NCBI GenBank assembly: GCA_019918135.1
Contig: WBZZ01000007.1
Coordinates: 62,501-126,500, forward strand
Length of the DNA stretch: 64,000 nt
Source of the DNA: Paulinella micropora
Lineage: Eukaryota; Cercozoa; Imbricatea; Euglyphida; Paulinellidae
Direction of reading: 5' to 3'
Every line of letters starts with the position of its first letter. Within the stretch, counting starts at the first letter, position 1. Below are positions 35,722 to 45,678 of the stretch, in pieces. The notes under the pieces are model-generated. The model made no database searches. It was not told the DNA's origin and saw only the letters and a list, made by a program, of their open reading frames with translations. The translations under genes and the position numbers were made by a program.

Positions 35722-37128
35722 ACCGGCCCGAGAAGAATTTTAAGGTTGAAGGCGCTGACTGGTAGTTATGTCTTTGGAATTCAACTCATTTTGCTCGTTT
35801 GTCAACGTGCAGGATCACTTTCTGACTCTGGCATGTCTACGAAGCACATTGCCAAGACTCTGCAAGCCATTCTCAAAAATTCGCGTAGGGAATTGTTCCT
35901 TAAAATCAACGGGTCTGCAGACGTGCTGCCCTTTGATTGTGTGGAGATTCCCCACGCCGTCTTTTGCAAGCATGATCTGGTATATGCTTGCTCACTTACT
36001 TACTCACTTATTTATTTAATGTGCAACATGCAGGGCAAAGGCGATTTGGAGGAGTTGGTCCGCGGCTTCAGCTACACCTGGAATGCACAAGGTATTATGT
36101 ATGTATGTATGTATTTATAATGCATGCATCGTAGGGATCCTGCTCAAGAATAAGCCTGTGCCCTGGGACGACGGATTGGGAGAAGCTCCTCCCGCAAAAA
36201 GGCAGAAGAGACAGGAGAAGGAGAAGGAGAAGGAGAAGGAGAAGAAGGAGAAGCAAAAAAAGAAGGACAAAGGGAAGGAGAAGGAGAAGGAGAAGAAGAA
36301 GAAGGAGGAGCAGAAGAAGAAGAAGGAGAAGAAGAAGAAGAAGGATGAAAAGGAGAAGAAGGAGGAGAAGAAGAAGAAGAAGAAGAAGGAGGAGGAGGAG
36401 AAGAAGAAGGAGGAGGAGGAGGAGAAGAAGAAGAAGAAGGAGGAGGAGCAGAAGAAGAAGAAGAAGGAGGAGGAGAAGAAGAAGAAGAAGAAGAAGAGGG
36501 AGAAGGAGGAGGAGGAGGAGAAGAAGAAGAAGAAGAAGGAGGAGGAGGAGAAGGAGGAGAAGGAGGAGAAGGAGAAGAAGGAGGAGGAGAAGAAGAAGAA
36601 GGAGGAGGAGGAGAAGGAGGAGGAGGAGAAGAAGAAGAAGAAGAAGAAGGAGGAGGAGGAGAAGAAGAAGAAGGAGGAGAAGAAGAAGAAGAAGGAGGAG
36701 GAGAAGAAGAAGAAGAAGGAGGAGGAGGAGAAGAAGAAGGAGGAGGAGGAGAGGAAGAAGAAGAAGGAGGAGGAGGAGGAGGAGAGGAAGAAGAAGGAGG
36801 AAGAGGAGAGGAAGAAGGAGGAGGAAGAGAGGAAGAAGATGGAGGAGGAGGAGAGGAAGAAGAAGAAAGAGGAGGATGACCAGCTGAGTGGGTTTCCCCC
36901 TCTGGATTCGGGGAAGGTTCGCGTGGGGGCCCACAAAGGAATTTTCACATTCCTATCCGGATTAGATTATCAAGACTGGTATTATTATTATTATTGTTAT
37001 TATTATTATTATTATTTGCCCTTGCGGGGGTGTCATTAGAGCTTATCGTCAATTCTTCGTACTCCCCTCACGGGTGAGACGATGGAGGCGCATGTGCAGA
37101 AATGCATCAGCCATTGACAGAGAAGCAC

Positions 37129-37180
<52 letters not shown>

Positions 37181-37448
37181 GGACACCGTGATAGCCCAGT
37201 GGTCAAGTTCTACCATCTGGGCCCTGTCGCCAGTTCGATTCCCGTCGGTGCCACCAGTATTTTCATTGAACATACCGGTCTATTTCTGGACCAGTATTTT
37301 CATTGAACATACCGGCCCGTCTGGAAGTGTTGGAACTGCCCTTGCGGGGGTGTCATTAGAGCTTATCGTCAATTCTTCGTACTCCCCTCACGGGTGAGAC
37401 GATGGAGGCGCATGTGCAGAAATGCATCAGCCATTGACAGAGAAGCAC

Positions 37449-37482
<34 letters not shown>

Positions 37483-38299
37483 GTTATTATTATTATTCGA
37501 TAGCATAGTTTAGAGAGGGGAGTATAGATACTTAGCTTTAGTATAGTTAGCTAGTGTGTGTGGCCTTCTATCAGTGAGCCTTTCCCTGTTTTTTTTTTCG
37601 AGTATATTTCTTCTAACGGGAAGCGCTGCCATTTTTTTTAAATTTAAACTCTCTTTTTATTATTATTATTATTATTCCTCTTTTGCTGCTGCTTTAATTA
37701 GCTTGCTCTTTAAGTTCACATCCGAGGACAACAAACATCGGGAGGGGGCGCTCGCGCTCGACGTTACACTTACAAAGTGCAAAATTTCGAACTGAAGGCG
37801 TCCACGCAAGTGGAGACATGTGAGGGTGAAACTTCACCTTGTGCTCCAGGATCTTTTTCCCTATAAGTATGAAAGATTTTAATAAACTGATTGTTTATTT
37901 TTTATTTGCAGGCTCTTCATTGTCTTTCCCATTGGTTGGCACAAGAAGACTCCTGCGCAAGTCAATCGAGGTACTGTATGTTTTTCAAAATTCACAAGCT
38001 GCACATATTTTTTATACTTGGATGTTGCAGGATCGAAGCGCTTCATTTTTGCTGCGCGCGAGGTCGACACTGACGGCGATGGCAAGGCTGACGAAATCCA
38101 ATATCAGCTCATGGGTTTTTTTGGTTTTAACCTTAAACACTCTTGCATGCTTGATCCGTCGCCGATGGACTTCGAGAAGCAGGTGAAGCCCGCGTGGCTC
38201 CTCTACGTCGGTAACCCCACGAACCCGCCTATGATTTGCAACTGGCGGAAGCGGGAGCTTTTGCTTCTGTACGAAGCAAACAAGGTCATTTCTTCTTCT

Positions 38300-38335
<36 letters not shown>

Positions 38336-39124
38336 ATTTTTCTTTTTCTTTTTCAAATACATGTTATTATTTTTCTTCTCCACCAGCTCCATCTTTTTTT
38401 TTTGTTTTTTTTTTTTTTTTTTTTTTGGCATCTTCCTTTTCTTTATTTTGCATATTTACTGCATGCTCGCCTGAAACGTTAGAAGAAGAATCAAAAAAAG
38501 GGCCCGACTGAGCCTCGCTCTTCGGGCAGGCCAAAAAAACTGAGATTCGGTAGCAACATTGTATGTAATATGAAAAATGAAGGATGTGTAATATTGTTTG
38601 GTTCTTTGTGCAGAATCCATCGACGTCGACGATGTTCCAGACGTTCCAGACGTCCCTGAAGAGACCCCTGAGCCTCCTATGCCTAAGGGGTCCAGCAAGA
38701 AAAAGCCAGGTACTAGCAAATTTCATCTTTTTTTTGTGCTTTTTTTTCAGTGTTTCTAATTTCTGACGTGACTAGGCAAGCCGAAGTCCAAAAAGCCCGC
38801 GGTCAACGCTGATGAAGTGGACATGTCGTTGGAGGTATAATCTTTCTCCTTCTTCTTCTTCTTTTTCTTTTTTTGTGAGGGGGGGGGCCCCCCCGGGGGG
38901 GGGGGGGCAAAAGGTCTCTTTGGGCGCCGCAGCATATAGTTTAGAGAGGGGAGTATTAAACTACTATAGCTACTAGCTTTAGTATGGCTAGCTAGTGTGT
39001 GTGGCATTCTATCAGTGGGCCTTTCCCTGTCTTTTTTTTTCCGAGTATAATCTCTCTAACGTGTCGAGCAACCGTTGCGTGCACACAGGCTCATCGGCGC
39101 CTGGCGCTGGGCGCCATTGGCTAG
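35722..39124 (+). CDS. Gene of at least ten exons: Lys/Glu tract, EF-hand-like loop, AT-hook
   Basis: Not recognised as a family. GT-AG exons with matching phases: 35,722-35,761, 35,813-35,979, 36,034-36,091, 36,135-36,978, 37,912-37,970, 38,031-38,284, 38,483-38,549, 38,614-38,709, 38,776-38,834 and 39,089-39,124 (TAG), 560 codons. Exon 2 carries MSTKHIAKTLQAILKNSRR. Exon 4 has a nuclear-localisation-like PPAKRQKR and then about 220 residues of almost only Lys and Glu, likely a long charged helix. Exon 6 has a Ca-binding-loop-like DTDGDGKADE and QYQLMGFFGFNLKHS; exon 7 an AT-hook-like SSGRPKKLR; exons 8-9 are Pro/Asp- then Lys-rich. Intron 4 (about 930 bp) contains two SINEs and R140; intron 9 contains R140. 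The 5' end is missing or lies beyond the hairpin array. A nuclear, DNA-associated role is inferred from the AT-hook and basic motifs only. Confidence 0.65.
36204..36882 (+). repeat. AAG/GAG trinucleotide tract, coding
   Basis: About 680 bp made almost entirely of AAG and GAG codons, in frame within exon 4 of the ten-exon gene. No stop occurs over the whole length in the spliced frame, which argues that it is translated. Confidence 0.85.
37018..37130 (+). mobile_element. tRNA-derived SINE, copy D (5' truncated)
   Basis: 3' half of the SINE seen at 33.6-34.4 kb, here on the plus strand, from CCCTTGCGGGGG to GAGAAGCAC with a (TTA)n tail to 37,179. It lies in intron 4 of the ten-exon gene, 40 bp after the donor site. 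Confidence 0.85.
37180..37450 (+). mobile_element. tRNA-derived SINE, copy E (full length)
   Basis: Full copy: tRNA-like head (box A TAGCCCAGTGG, box B AGTTCGATTCC), body with the duplicated internal word, end GAGAAGCAC and (TTA)n tail to about 37,497. Inverted relative to copies A-C. Confidence 0.88.
37497..37640 (+). repeat. R140 repeat, copy 2
   Basis: Plus-strand copy, TAGTTTAGAGAGGGGAGTAT to AACGGGAAGCGCTGCCAT plus T-run. Directly follows the (TTA)n tail of SINE copy E, the same order as at 33.4-33.6 kb in mirror image. Confidence 0.82.
38933..39062 (+). repeat. R140 repeat, copy 3
   Basis: Plus-strand copy without a SINE beside it, inside intron 9 of the ten-exon gene; starts in a poly-G/C context and ends at TCTCTCTAACG without the GGAAGCGCTGCC end. 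Confidence 0.8.
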
Positions 39125-39131
39125 ATTGCAA

Positions 39132-39368
39132 ATGTCGCGCGGGGTCAGGGCCCTGGACATTGTAATCCTTTGCTACCCGAAACAGAACAGCGGCCGGGCG
39201 GCGTGCGGGCGCATCGACACAGACATCAGCGTCAGCTGCAGGTACCAGGACGTGTGTGCCTGGTCCTTGGCCTTCAACGGCGCGTCGTGGCTGCTTGGTG
39301 CGGGCGTGCCTCTGGCCGCGCACGCTACGGGCAGACCACGGCGCAGCGCCGTGGGTGCCGCAAAATAG
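39132..39368 (+). CDS. Small G/C-rich open frame, unknown
   Basis: Frame open from 39,075; the first ATG gives MSRGVRALDIVILCYPKQ and it ends at a TAG. Third codon positions are strongly G/C, as in the other genes of this block, and the amino-acid make-up (IDTDISVSCRYQDVCAW) is protein-like. It starts only 8 bp after the stop of the ten-exon gene and partly overlaps its last exon in another frame, so it may be an alternative 3' end of that gene. No family recognised. The opposite strand is also open, so strand is not certain. Confidence 0.35.
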   Translation: MSRGVRALDIVILCYPKQNSGRAACGRIDTDISVSCRYQDVCAWSLAFNGASWLLGAGVPLAAHATGRPRRSAVGAAK

Positions 39369-39439
39369 CAGTGTCGTGGCTTCTGTACCTTGGCGTGGCA
39401 CTGCCGCTGTCCACCGCAGCCCAGCATTGCTTGCTGGGC

Positions 39440-39860
39440 TGACGAAAAAGGCAGACAAGTCTTTTTGCGTGTGCAATTGTGTGTGTGGTGGGGTGTGTTG
39501 TCCTGGGCAATTGTGGGAAAGGGCACGAGAAACGAAAAAAGAAAGGTGGTTTTTTTTTCTTGCTGTTGTTAAAATTGGAGAGAGAGGCAAAGAAAAAGGA
39601 TTGGAGGGTGTGGATGGCTGGGTGAACACTTGCGGTTTGAAGCCCCCCCAAAAAAAAGCTCTGGCAAAAAAGCAAAGGGCGGGGGGAAGAGGAGATTGGG
39701 GGGGGGGGGGCGGGGGGAGAGGAGCAAAAAACGAGGAAAACCGAAAGTGCGCAAAAAAGCTTTTATTAAACACGTTTTCTAAAACATAGGGGAGGAGTGG
39801 ATGGAGGAAGTGGGCCAGCAAAAAAAACCTGATCTTCTCCGGACCCCAATTATTCACGAC
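39440..39860. other. Spacer with A and G runs
   Basis: No gene seen. On the minus strand AATAAA at about 39,765, roughly 95 bp downstream of the stop at 39,861, is a good poly-A signal for the gene to its right. Confidence 0.45.
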
Positions 39861-42062
39861 TCAAAAGAAATCAAAGAAATCGTTGTTGGCTGGGCCAAGG
39901 GATCCTCCGTCGTTCTCTAGCTCGCCGTAGATAAACGGCGGTAGCAGAGGCTGCAGACCGCTTAGAATGGTACCTTCATCAAAACCCTCGAACGGAGGCG
40001 TGTACCCAGGCGGCTGTTCATACCGAGAATCTACCGACATAGCATCATCGTCATCATCATACAGGTAGTCAAACGGCGGAACCGGAGAGCCCTTCCTCTC
40101 TACGTGCGGCGGAGAGTCAGCCAGAGCTACGTGCGGCGGAGAAACGTCGGCGAAGTAACTTTCGACCCTCTTCTTCTTCGGAGGCGAGAGCATTCCGATC
40201 GGCTGCACACGACTTAGCAACATGTCGTCATCCTCCTCCATTTCCGGAGATTGATAGCCCGTCCCCTCCATTTCCGGAGATTGATAGCCCGCCACGGCAG
40301 TCGCACGAGTGTCTGTTTCGGGCTGGCCTGATTCCCATTTTATCTTACAGGTCGTTCTGGCGACTGTCGGGCCTCGCTGCCTGGGCCAGAGCACTAGTTG
40401 TGTGATCGTATACACGAACAGGCAGGCCTCCAGGAGCTCCGTCAGTTGATTGCCGTTCAGGTCGTGCAGTTGGTTCGCAAGAAAACGCTCGCCAGAGTTC
40501 TTGAACAGGTTATCAAGCCCTGGGCTCAGTCCCTTCACCCTGTCGGTAGCCGTGATGCTGGTGAGAACCTCGTTCCTCACGATTTGTTGCATGATGAGCG
40601 CCAGCTGTTGCTGGCTCTGGCGACGCTCGTGCTGGCCGGGCAGCGTAGATCGGAAGGTTACAGACTTGGTGGTTGCAGTCACAGAGATGACCTCTGACTG
40701 TATACCGTCTCGGTAGGCTTGGTCCCAGCTCGACAACCTTCCGGCCAGTTGCAAGACAGGCGCCCTTTTGTGACGGCTGTGGGCCCGTGCTCGCAGGCAC
40801 TGGAGCACTCTGTTGGCACAGCCCTCCCAATCCTGCACCGACAGGAGTTTGTTGAACAGCAGCCACAGCGACGCGAGTGAAAAGGGCTCCTTCCGGGCTA
40901 GCGTGCAGGCGCGCTGCCGGGTAACTCCGGGCGCTTGTGCCAGGCCCCGCTCGAGGAACGCCGCGCACAGGCCGGCCTGCACGTCCTGGGCAGTGATGTC
41001 TGGAAGTCCGACAGCCCCGAAAGAATCGAGCGAGCCGAGCAGCTCCCGCTGCATATCCGCGGGCAGCCAGGCTTTCTGCGACACTTGTCGCTTCATGTCC
41101 CCGACCTTTTGCGCGTCCCACACGAAATCCACACTGACGTTTAGCAGGGACAGGACCAAGAGAACGCCTCGTGGCCTTGGCCGCCCGGAACTCTTTGCGA
41201 CGTAGCCCCGCAGCTTCTCGAGGCTCGTGGCGAGGGCCCGGTACAGACCAATGACCAGGAGCAGGGGCTCCCAGCGCGGAGGATTGTCGGCCTTTGCCTC
41301 CTGTGCCGGAAGAACGGTGGTGGGCCCCACCGTTATTGAGAGCAGGGAGATTTTCCTCTTGGACAGCCACAGCCATCCGGCCAAGGCAATAGCGGCATTG
41401 AAGCCGGCGGCTGGTGCGTAGTACTGGCTTTCTGCAAACAAGAGCTCTATGTCGGCGGTATTATCACCGCGCTGGTAGATGCTTGCTGAAAGCACGACCT
41501 CTGGCAGGCGCTTTTCGATGACTTCCTGTGCGTGGGCTCCCTTGTTGTCAGGGACGTTATATTCGGTCCTGACCCAGTCTGCCAATGTCTTGTATTTCCC
41601 ACTTTCCAGGTCTTCTACGACTGGCAGCCCGACCTGGAGCGCGGCAAACGTGCAAAGGTCGTGCAATTCCCGGGGCTCCAGCACAATCTTGAGCCGCAAG
41701 GCCTCCAAGCCCCTTGCGCCCAGCGAGACCGCTAGCTCGTAGGGGTACTCATTAGCCCACAGCGCCGATCCGCCCGTAGGTTCTAGTCTGCGCTTTTTCT
41801 CCTGTACCCCCCGCCGCAGCACGACCGCGTCGTTCGTCGGGAGAAGCGGCAGGCTAGGCATGAAGAGTGGCCGAGCGACCGCGCCCTCTGTGTTCGCCGG
41901 AAGCAGCGGCGCGGTCGCTCGGCGCTTCGGTTTCCAAGTCTGCCACTTAACTTTGAGGCTCGATCTCAGCAGACTCCCCGCAGGTTTAAAGAAGAATTTA
42001 GTGACGACCGCGTAGATAAAAAGACAAGTCTCTGCTATCTCCAGCAGTAAGGCCGGTGACAA
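39861..42062 (-). CDS. Tandem family member A, unknown protein (733 codons open)
   Basis: Not recognised; a member of a family repeated three times in this window (B at 42.8-44.7 kb, C at 49.1-50.7 kb). Shared blocks in order: a hydrophobic segment ETCLFIYAVV near the start of the frame, SALWANEYPYELAVSL (about residue 105), LPEVVLSAS (about 190), a helix-rich middle, QAGLCAAFLERGLAQ, KEPFSLASLWLLFNKLLS (about 390), QDWEGCANRVLQCL, SPGLDNLFKNSGERF (about 505) and a second hydrophobic ACLFVYTITQLVL (about 540). The tail is Pro/Asp-rich with repeats (GYQSPEME twice; SPPHV twice), a basic PPKKKRVES and an acidic DDDDD. The frame has no stop and no intron. The stretch before residue 100 may belong to an upstream module of the family. 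A membrane link is suggested only by the hydrophobic helices. Confidence 0.7.
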   Translation of the reverse strand: MSPALLLEIAETCLFIYAVVTKFFFKPAGSLLRSSLKVKWQTWKPKRRATAPLLPANTEGAVARPLFMPSLPLLPTNDAVVLRRGVQEKKRRLEPTGGSALWANEYPYELAVSLGARGLEALRLKIVLEPRELHDLCTFAALQVGLPVVEDLESGKYKTLADWVRTEYNVPDNKGAHAQEVIEKRLPEVVLSASIYQRGDNTADIELLFAESQYYAPAAGFNAAIALAGWLWLSKRKISLLSITVGPTTVLPAQEAKADNPPRWEPLLLVIGLYRALATSLEKLRGYVAKSSGRPRPRGVLLVLSLLNVSVDFVWDAQKVGDMKRQVSQKAWLPADMQRELLGSLDSFGAVGLPDITAQDVQAGLCAAFLERGLAQAPGVTRQRACTLARKEPFSLASLWLLFNKLLSVQDWEGCANRVLQCLRARAHSRHKRAPVLQLAGRLSSWDQAYRDGIQSEVISVTATTKSVTFRSTLPGQHERRQSQQQLALIMQQIVRNEVLTSITATDRVKGLSPGLDNLFKNSGERFLANQLHDLNGNQLTELLEACLFVYTITQLVLWPRQRGPTVARTTCKIKWESGQPETDTRATAVAGYQSPEMEGTGYQSPEMEEDDDMLLSRVQPIGMLSPPKKKRVESYFADVSPPHVALADSPPHVERKGSPVPPFDYLYDDDDDAMSVDSRYEQPPGYTPPFEGFDEGTILSGLQPLLPPFIYGELENDGGSLGPANNDFFDFF

Positions 42063-43420
42063 AACCTCCCAGGGAGCACTGCCGTTGTCAGAAGCGCATT
42101 TAGAGAGCTCAGCAAGCCCCGCGAGAATCTTGGTCTTTCACGGGCCAGGCAGGCGACAACACTAGGCAGGCGGGAAATTCCTCTTGGATGATCTCTTGCA
42201 TCGATTGCGCAATTTCTTTTTGGCTTCGTGTTGGCGGTTTCAGCTCGAATTTGGGATCGTAGCTCAGTCCAAAGAATATGGTTCGATTGATCGGACGTAA
42301 ATACGCCCAAGGCACCTCATTACCGTTCTTGAAAACCTTCGCCACTACCTCCTGCCAAGTAGAGGTGCCCCGAATAGTTTGCAAGATGTCAGTTTCCTTG
42401 CTTGGAGGCGTGGGGTATTCTTTGATAGCTTTGAGCACTCTGTCGGCGCTTCTTGTCTATTCATGCTGGAACTCAGAAGAACGGCTGATCGTGACCCAAA
42501 TCGACTGTAGAGAAAACGGCTGCTGCACGACGAAATCTAGAGCTTGCGTATTGATCTTCTGAACGACCGCGCCGTAGTTTGGCGGAAGAAGCGGTCGAGT
42601 AGGCACGGAGGCTGACGAAATCAACTTACGTCTGCGATCGCGACCCGTTTTCAGAGACTGCCACAAAACCCTGAGATTGGTCTGTGGGTCAGCAGACCCT
42701 TAGGGTGAAAGAAGAATTTAGCGGCGACCGCGTAGATAAAAAGACAAGTCTCTGCTATCTCCAGCAGTAAAGTCGGTGGCAGAACGGTCGGGGGGGCGTT
42801 GTCAGAAGCGCGTTCGTTTAGACAGTTCGGCAAGCCCTGCGAGAAATTCGTTGTCTTTCACGGGCCAGGCGGGCGACAACACTAGGCAGGCGGGAGCTTC
42901 CTTTTGGATGATCTCTTGGATCGAGTGCGCGATGTCTTCCTGGCTTGGTGTTGGCGCTTGCAGCTGAAATTTGGGATCGTAGTTCAGCCCAAAGAATGTG
43001 GTTTGATTCGTAAGGTTAGTTCTTGAACGTAAATACCCCCAAGGCACCCCCTTGTTTGTTGTGAAGATCTTCGTCCCTACCTCGTGCCAGGTAGCTGAAC
43101 CCTGAATAACTTTCAAGATGTTAGTTTCCTGTGCCGTAAGCCTGGCTTTTATAGTTTCGAGCACGTGGTTAGCGCTGTGTTTCCAAGCACTCTGGAGTTC
43201 ACGAGGACGGCGGAACAAGGCCCACAGCGACTGTAGAGAAAACGGCTGGTTCTTGACGAAATTTGCAGCTTGCGCATTGATCGTCTGAATGACCGACGCC
43301 GGGGCCGCTCTAGGCCCTGGCAGCTTGGTCCATTGTAGCGTGCAGCGGGGCTCATGACTGCCTCGCAGATTCTGTTCCAGGCACAGCTTTACCACGGAAT
43401 AGATGAACAGACAATCCTCC
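42041..43420 (-). repeat. Tandem duplication of a family module, period about 720 bp
   Basis: The words CCAGCAGTAA, TTGTCAGAAGCGC, TCTTTCACGGGCCAGGC and GACAACACTAGGCAGGCGGG recur 720 bp apart (42,041 and 42,761 onward). On the minus strand each copy encodes a hydrophobic ETCLFIYAV segment, a QPFSLQS(L/I)W block, VPW(G/A)YLR, FFGL(N/S)YDPKF and PACLVLSPAWPVKD. The copy nearer gene A is broken in a few places. It forms a module between genes A and B and shows how the family has grown. Confidence 0.8.
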
Positions 43421-44741
43421 TTTACCTCCAGGATTGCACCTTCCGAGAGCTCATGCATTTCGCCCGGAGCGGGCCCGCGGCCGGGGCTTTCGAACAGGTT
43501 ATCGAGCCCCGTGCTTTTTGTGCCGACCGATTCGAAAGGCGGAAACACGGGGCTGTCCAGGCTCTCTCCTCGTACGATCTGCTGCATTATGGCCTCGATC
43601 TTCTTTTGGCTCTTGTTCAACTCGGCAGCTTCTTGGGCCGGGACAAATGTGATTTGTAGCAGGCCGCTGTCGTCACACCCGCAGAACACAAGCCTTTCTT
43701 TGCCAACTTGCGTATAAAACTCTTCCCAGCTCGAGAATGGCTGGTTGCCCAACCACGATTCCACGCCACTGTCCTGCAGGCACCGGAGCACTTTGTCAGC
43801 GCAGGACATCCAGTCCGGCACTGACAAAAGCCTGTTGAACAGCAGCCACAGCGACACGACCGAAAAGGGCTCCCGCTGCGCTATCGACATTGCGTGCTGC
43901 TCGGTGAGTCTGGGCACTTGGGGCTGGCTCCGCCGAAGAAACCACGCGCACAGCCCCGCCTGTACGTCGTTAGCAGCAGCAATGCGCATGGTGGCGCCAT
44001 CTCGTAACGAGCGAAACAAGCCGACGCTTTTTGTAGCGTCTTTTGGGTGTCGGGGGGCAACTTGCCCTTGTCCACCCTTGAGCCTAATAACAAGACGTCC
44101 TTGGAGTTCCACTCCACATCGGTAAAGGGGCCTAGCAGAGACACGAGCAGCAACAGGTTGTACCGCTCCTCCGTTACTCCGGCTTGGTTGCTTGCGTCTA
44201 CATAATTCCCAAGGTTTTCTGTGCTTCTGCCGAGGGCTTGGTACAAGTAGACAACCACGAGCAGGGATTCGTTCAACGACTGCCAGCCGGTCCCACTCTC
44301 GCGTGCAAAAGGCAGCACCGCTTCTGACTCGAACAGAGCAATGTGACTTGAGATCCAGAGCCAACCGGCCACGGCGATAGCACGCCTAAAGCCTTCGTTC
44401 TCTGCAGCCTTCTGCTTAGCACACTGGCTCTCGCTAAGCACGACTTCAGGCAACTTTTGTTCGATGAGCTCAGTTAGGTTTCCGTGCTTGTAGCATCTTT
44501 CCGGTTGGTAAATCTTTTGGACCCACTCAACGAATTTCGTGTAGTGGTTAGAACTAAAGTCATTTAGGACCGGCAAGCCAACCTGCAGCGCGGCGTCAAC
44601 GCACATGTCCTGTAAATTATCGGGCTGCAGCTCGACCTTGAGCCGGGCCGATCGCGTAATTTCTTTGGCGTCCAGGCACGCTGCAAATTCGTACGGATAT
44701 TCGTTGGCATACAGTGTTCCCTTGCCAACGGGCTTCAACAT
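42802..44741 (-). CDS. Tandem family member B, unknown protein
   Basis: Same architecture as A: GTLYANEYPYEFAACL, LPEVVLSES, AIAVAGWLWIS, DVQAGLCAWFLRR, REPFSVVSLWLLFNRLLS, DWMSCADKVLRCL, STGLDNLFESPG and the hydrophobic DCLFIYSVVKLCL. Instead of the acidic tail of A it ends with the extra module QPFSLQSLWALF, VPWGYLRS, TTFFGLNYDPKF and PACLVLSPAWPVKD, stopping at 42,802. The likely start is MLKPVGKGTLYANEYPY at 44,741. The reading frame changes about once in the middle; whether this is a true lesion, a sequencing error or an unseen intron cannot be decided. A G-rich spacer of about 250 bp lies upstream. Confidence 0.65.
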
Positions 44742-44999
44742 AACTTTGTTTTTTTTTGCCCCCTCCCTCTCCTTTCTTTTTATATTTTAAAATTGTATTA
44801 TTTTCTGGAGGACAATTAACAAAAACATTTTGTGTGCAAGGCGCGGGAAGCGTGGGGCGCGGGGGGAAAGGGGGGGGGGGGGGAAGACAATGTCTTTGAG
44901 CGGCTCCGTTCACTTTTTGCTAGATTTCCACCGGGGGGGGGGGGCCGGCCGCTAAGGTTAAAAAATAGTTAACAACCAAAAACCCCAAACTGTATGCAG

Positions 45000-45337
45000 G
45001 GTCCCCCGCCTCCCAAAAGACAGAAGGTTCTGAACAGCGTGTTCAAACTGGGCTTGCACCTCGGGCTAGACGTTATGCGAGACTAGCAAAGAAGAGGCCA
45101 GAGCTTTATACTGATTACCCGTTCTTAGAAGCTTTAGACCGTATCTTGACCAGAGAACGGGCAGAAGAGACGGCCCCCGCGCTCGATGGCGAGATAATCC
45201 AAGTCGACTCCGGTGCTCACGTTGAGCCTGACGCCAGCCTCGTTGAATTCCATGGCCGGGCCTTTCCTGACGGGATCCAGTTGCGCTCATCCAAAGATTT
45301 TAGCGACCTCAGGCACAAGCGGGGGGAAGTGGAGTAG
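45000..45337 (+). CDS. Small plus-strand exon or gene, unknown
   Basis: An open frame from an acceptor-like TGTATGCAG at 44,999 to TAG at 45,337. Protein-like composition: RRYARLAKKRPELYTDYPFL, ALDRILTRERAEE, IIQVDSGAHVEPD and VEFHGRAFPDGIQLRSS. In another frame the ATG at 44,994 gives MQGPPPPKRQK, a basic motif like those in other genes here, so the start may involve a second exon or a frame change. No family recognised. It is the only plus-strand candidate between members B and C besides the following one. Confidence 0.45.
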
Positions 45338-45678
45338 GGATCCAGTTGCAAACTGATCATTGCGCGCTTTGAGCAGACAAAACCCCTTGCAGACAAACCC
45401 CCCTTGGTAGGGATCTTCGTTTGAAGAAGAAAAAGAAAACAAAAAAGCCAGCATGCAATAGAAACAACAAAGGAACAGGGCAAAAAAGAAAGAGAAGGGT
45501 GTCCGATTACTGCAGAATTTTTTTTTTGTTAAATAGCCACATTCCTTAATATCGCTCTTCGGCCAATCCGTCGGTTGCCAATTTCTCTGGCACTCTCTTT
45601 TTTTTGGGCTCTGGTTTAAGCAGACGGCGGGGAACAGACTGGTTCGCAGAAGGTCCTTTTTTTTCTTTTTGTTTGCAG

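Noticed and set aside
36095-36948. Long Leu-rich and Ser/Phe-rich minus-strand frames and an all-Arg plus-strand frame over 36.1-36.9 kb
   Set aside because: They are frame shadows of the AAG/GAG tract; only the Lys/Glu frame agrees with splice phases on both sides.
33590-37450. tRNA genes in the SINE heads
   Set aside because: Box A and box B are present, but the stems are degenerate and all copies carry the same non-tRNA body and TTA tail, so they are SINEs.
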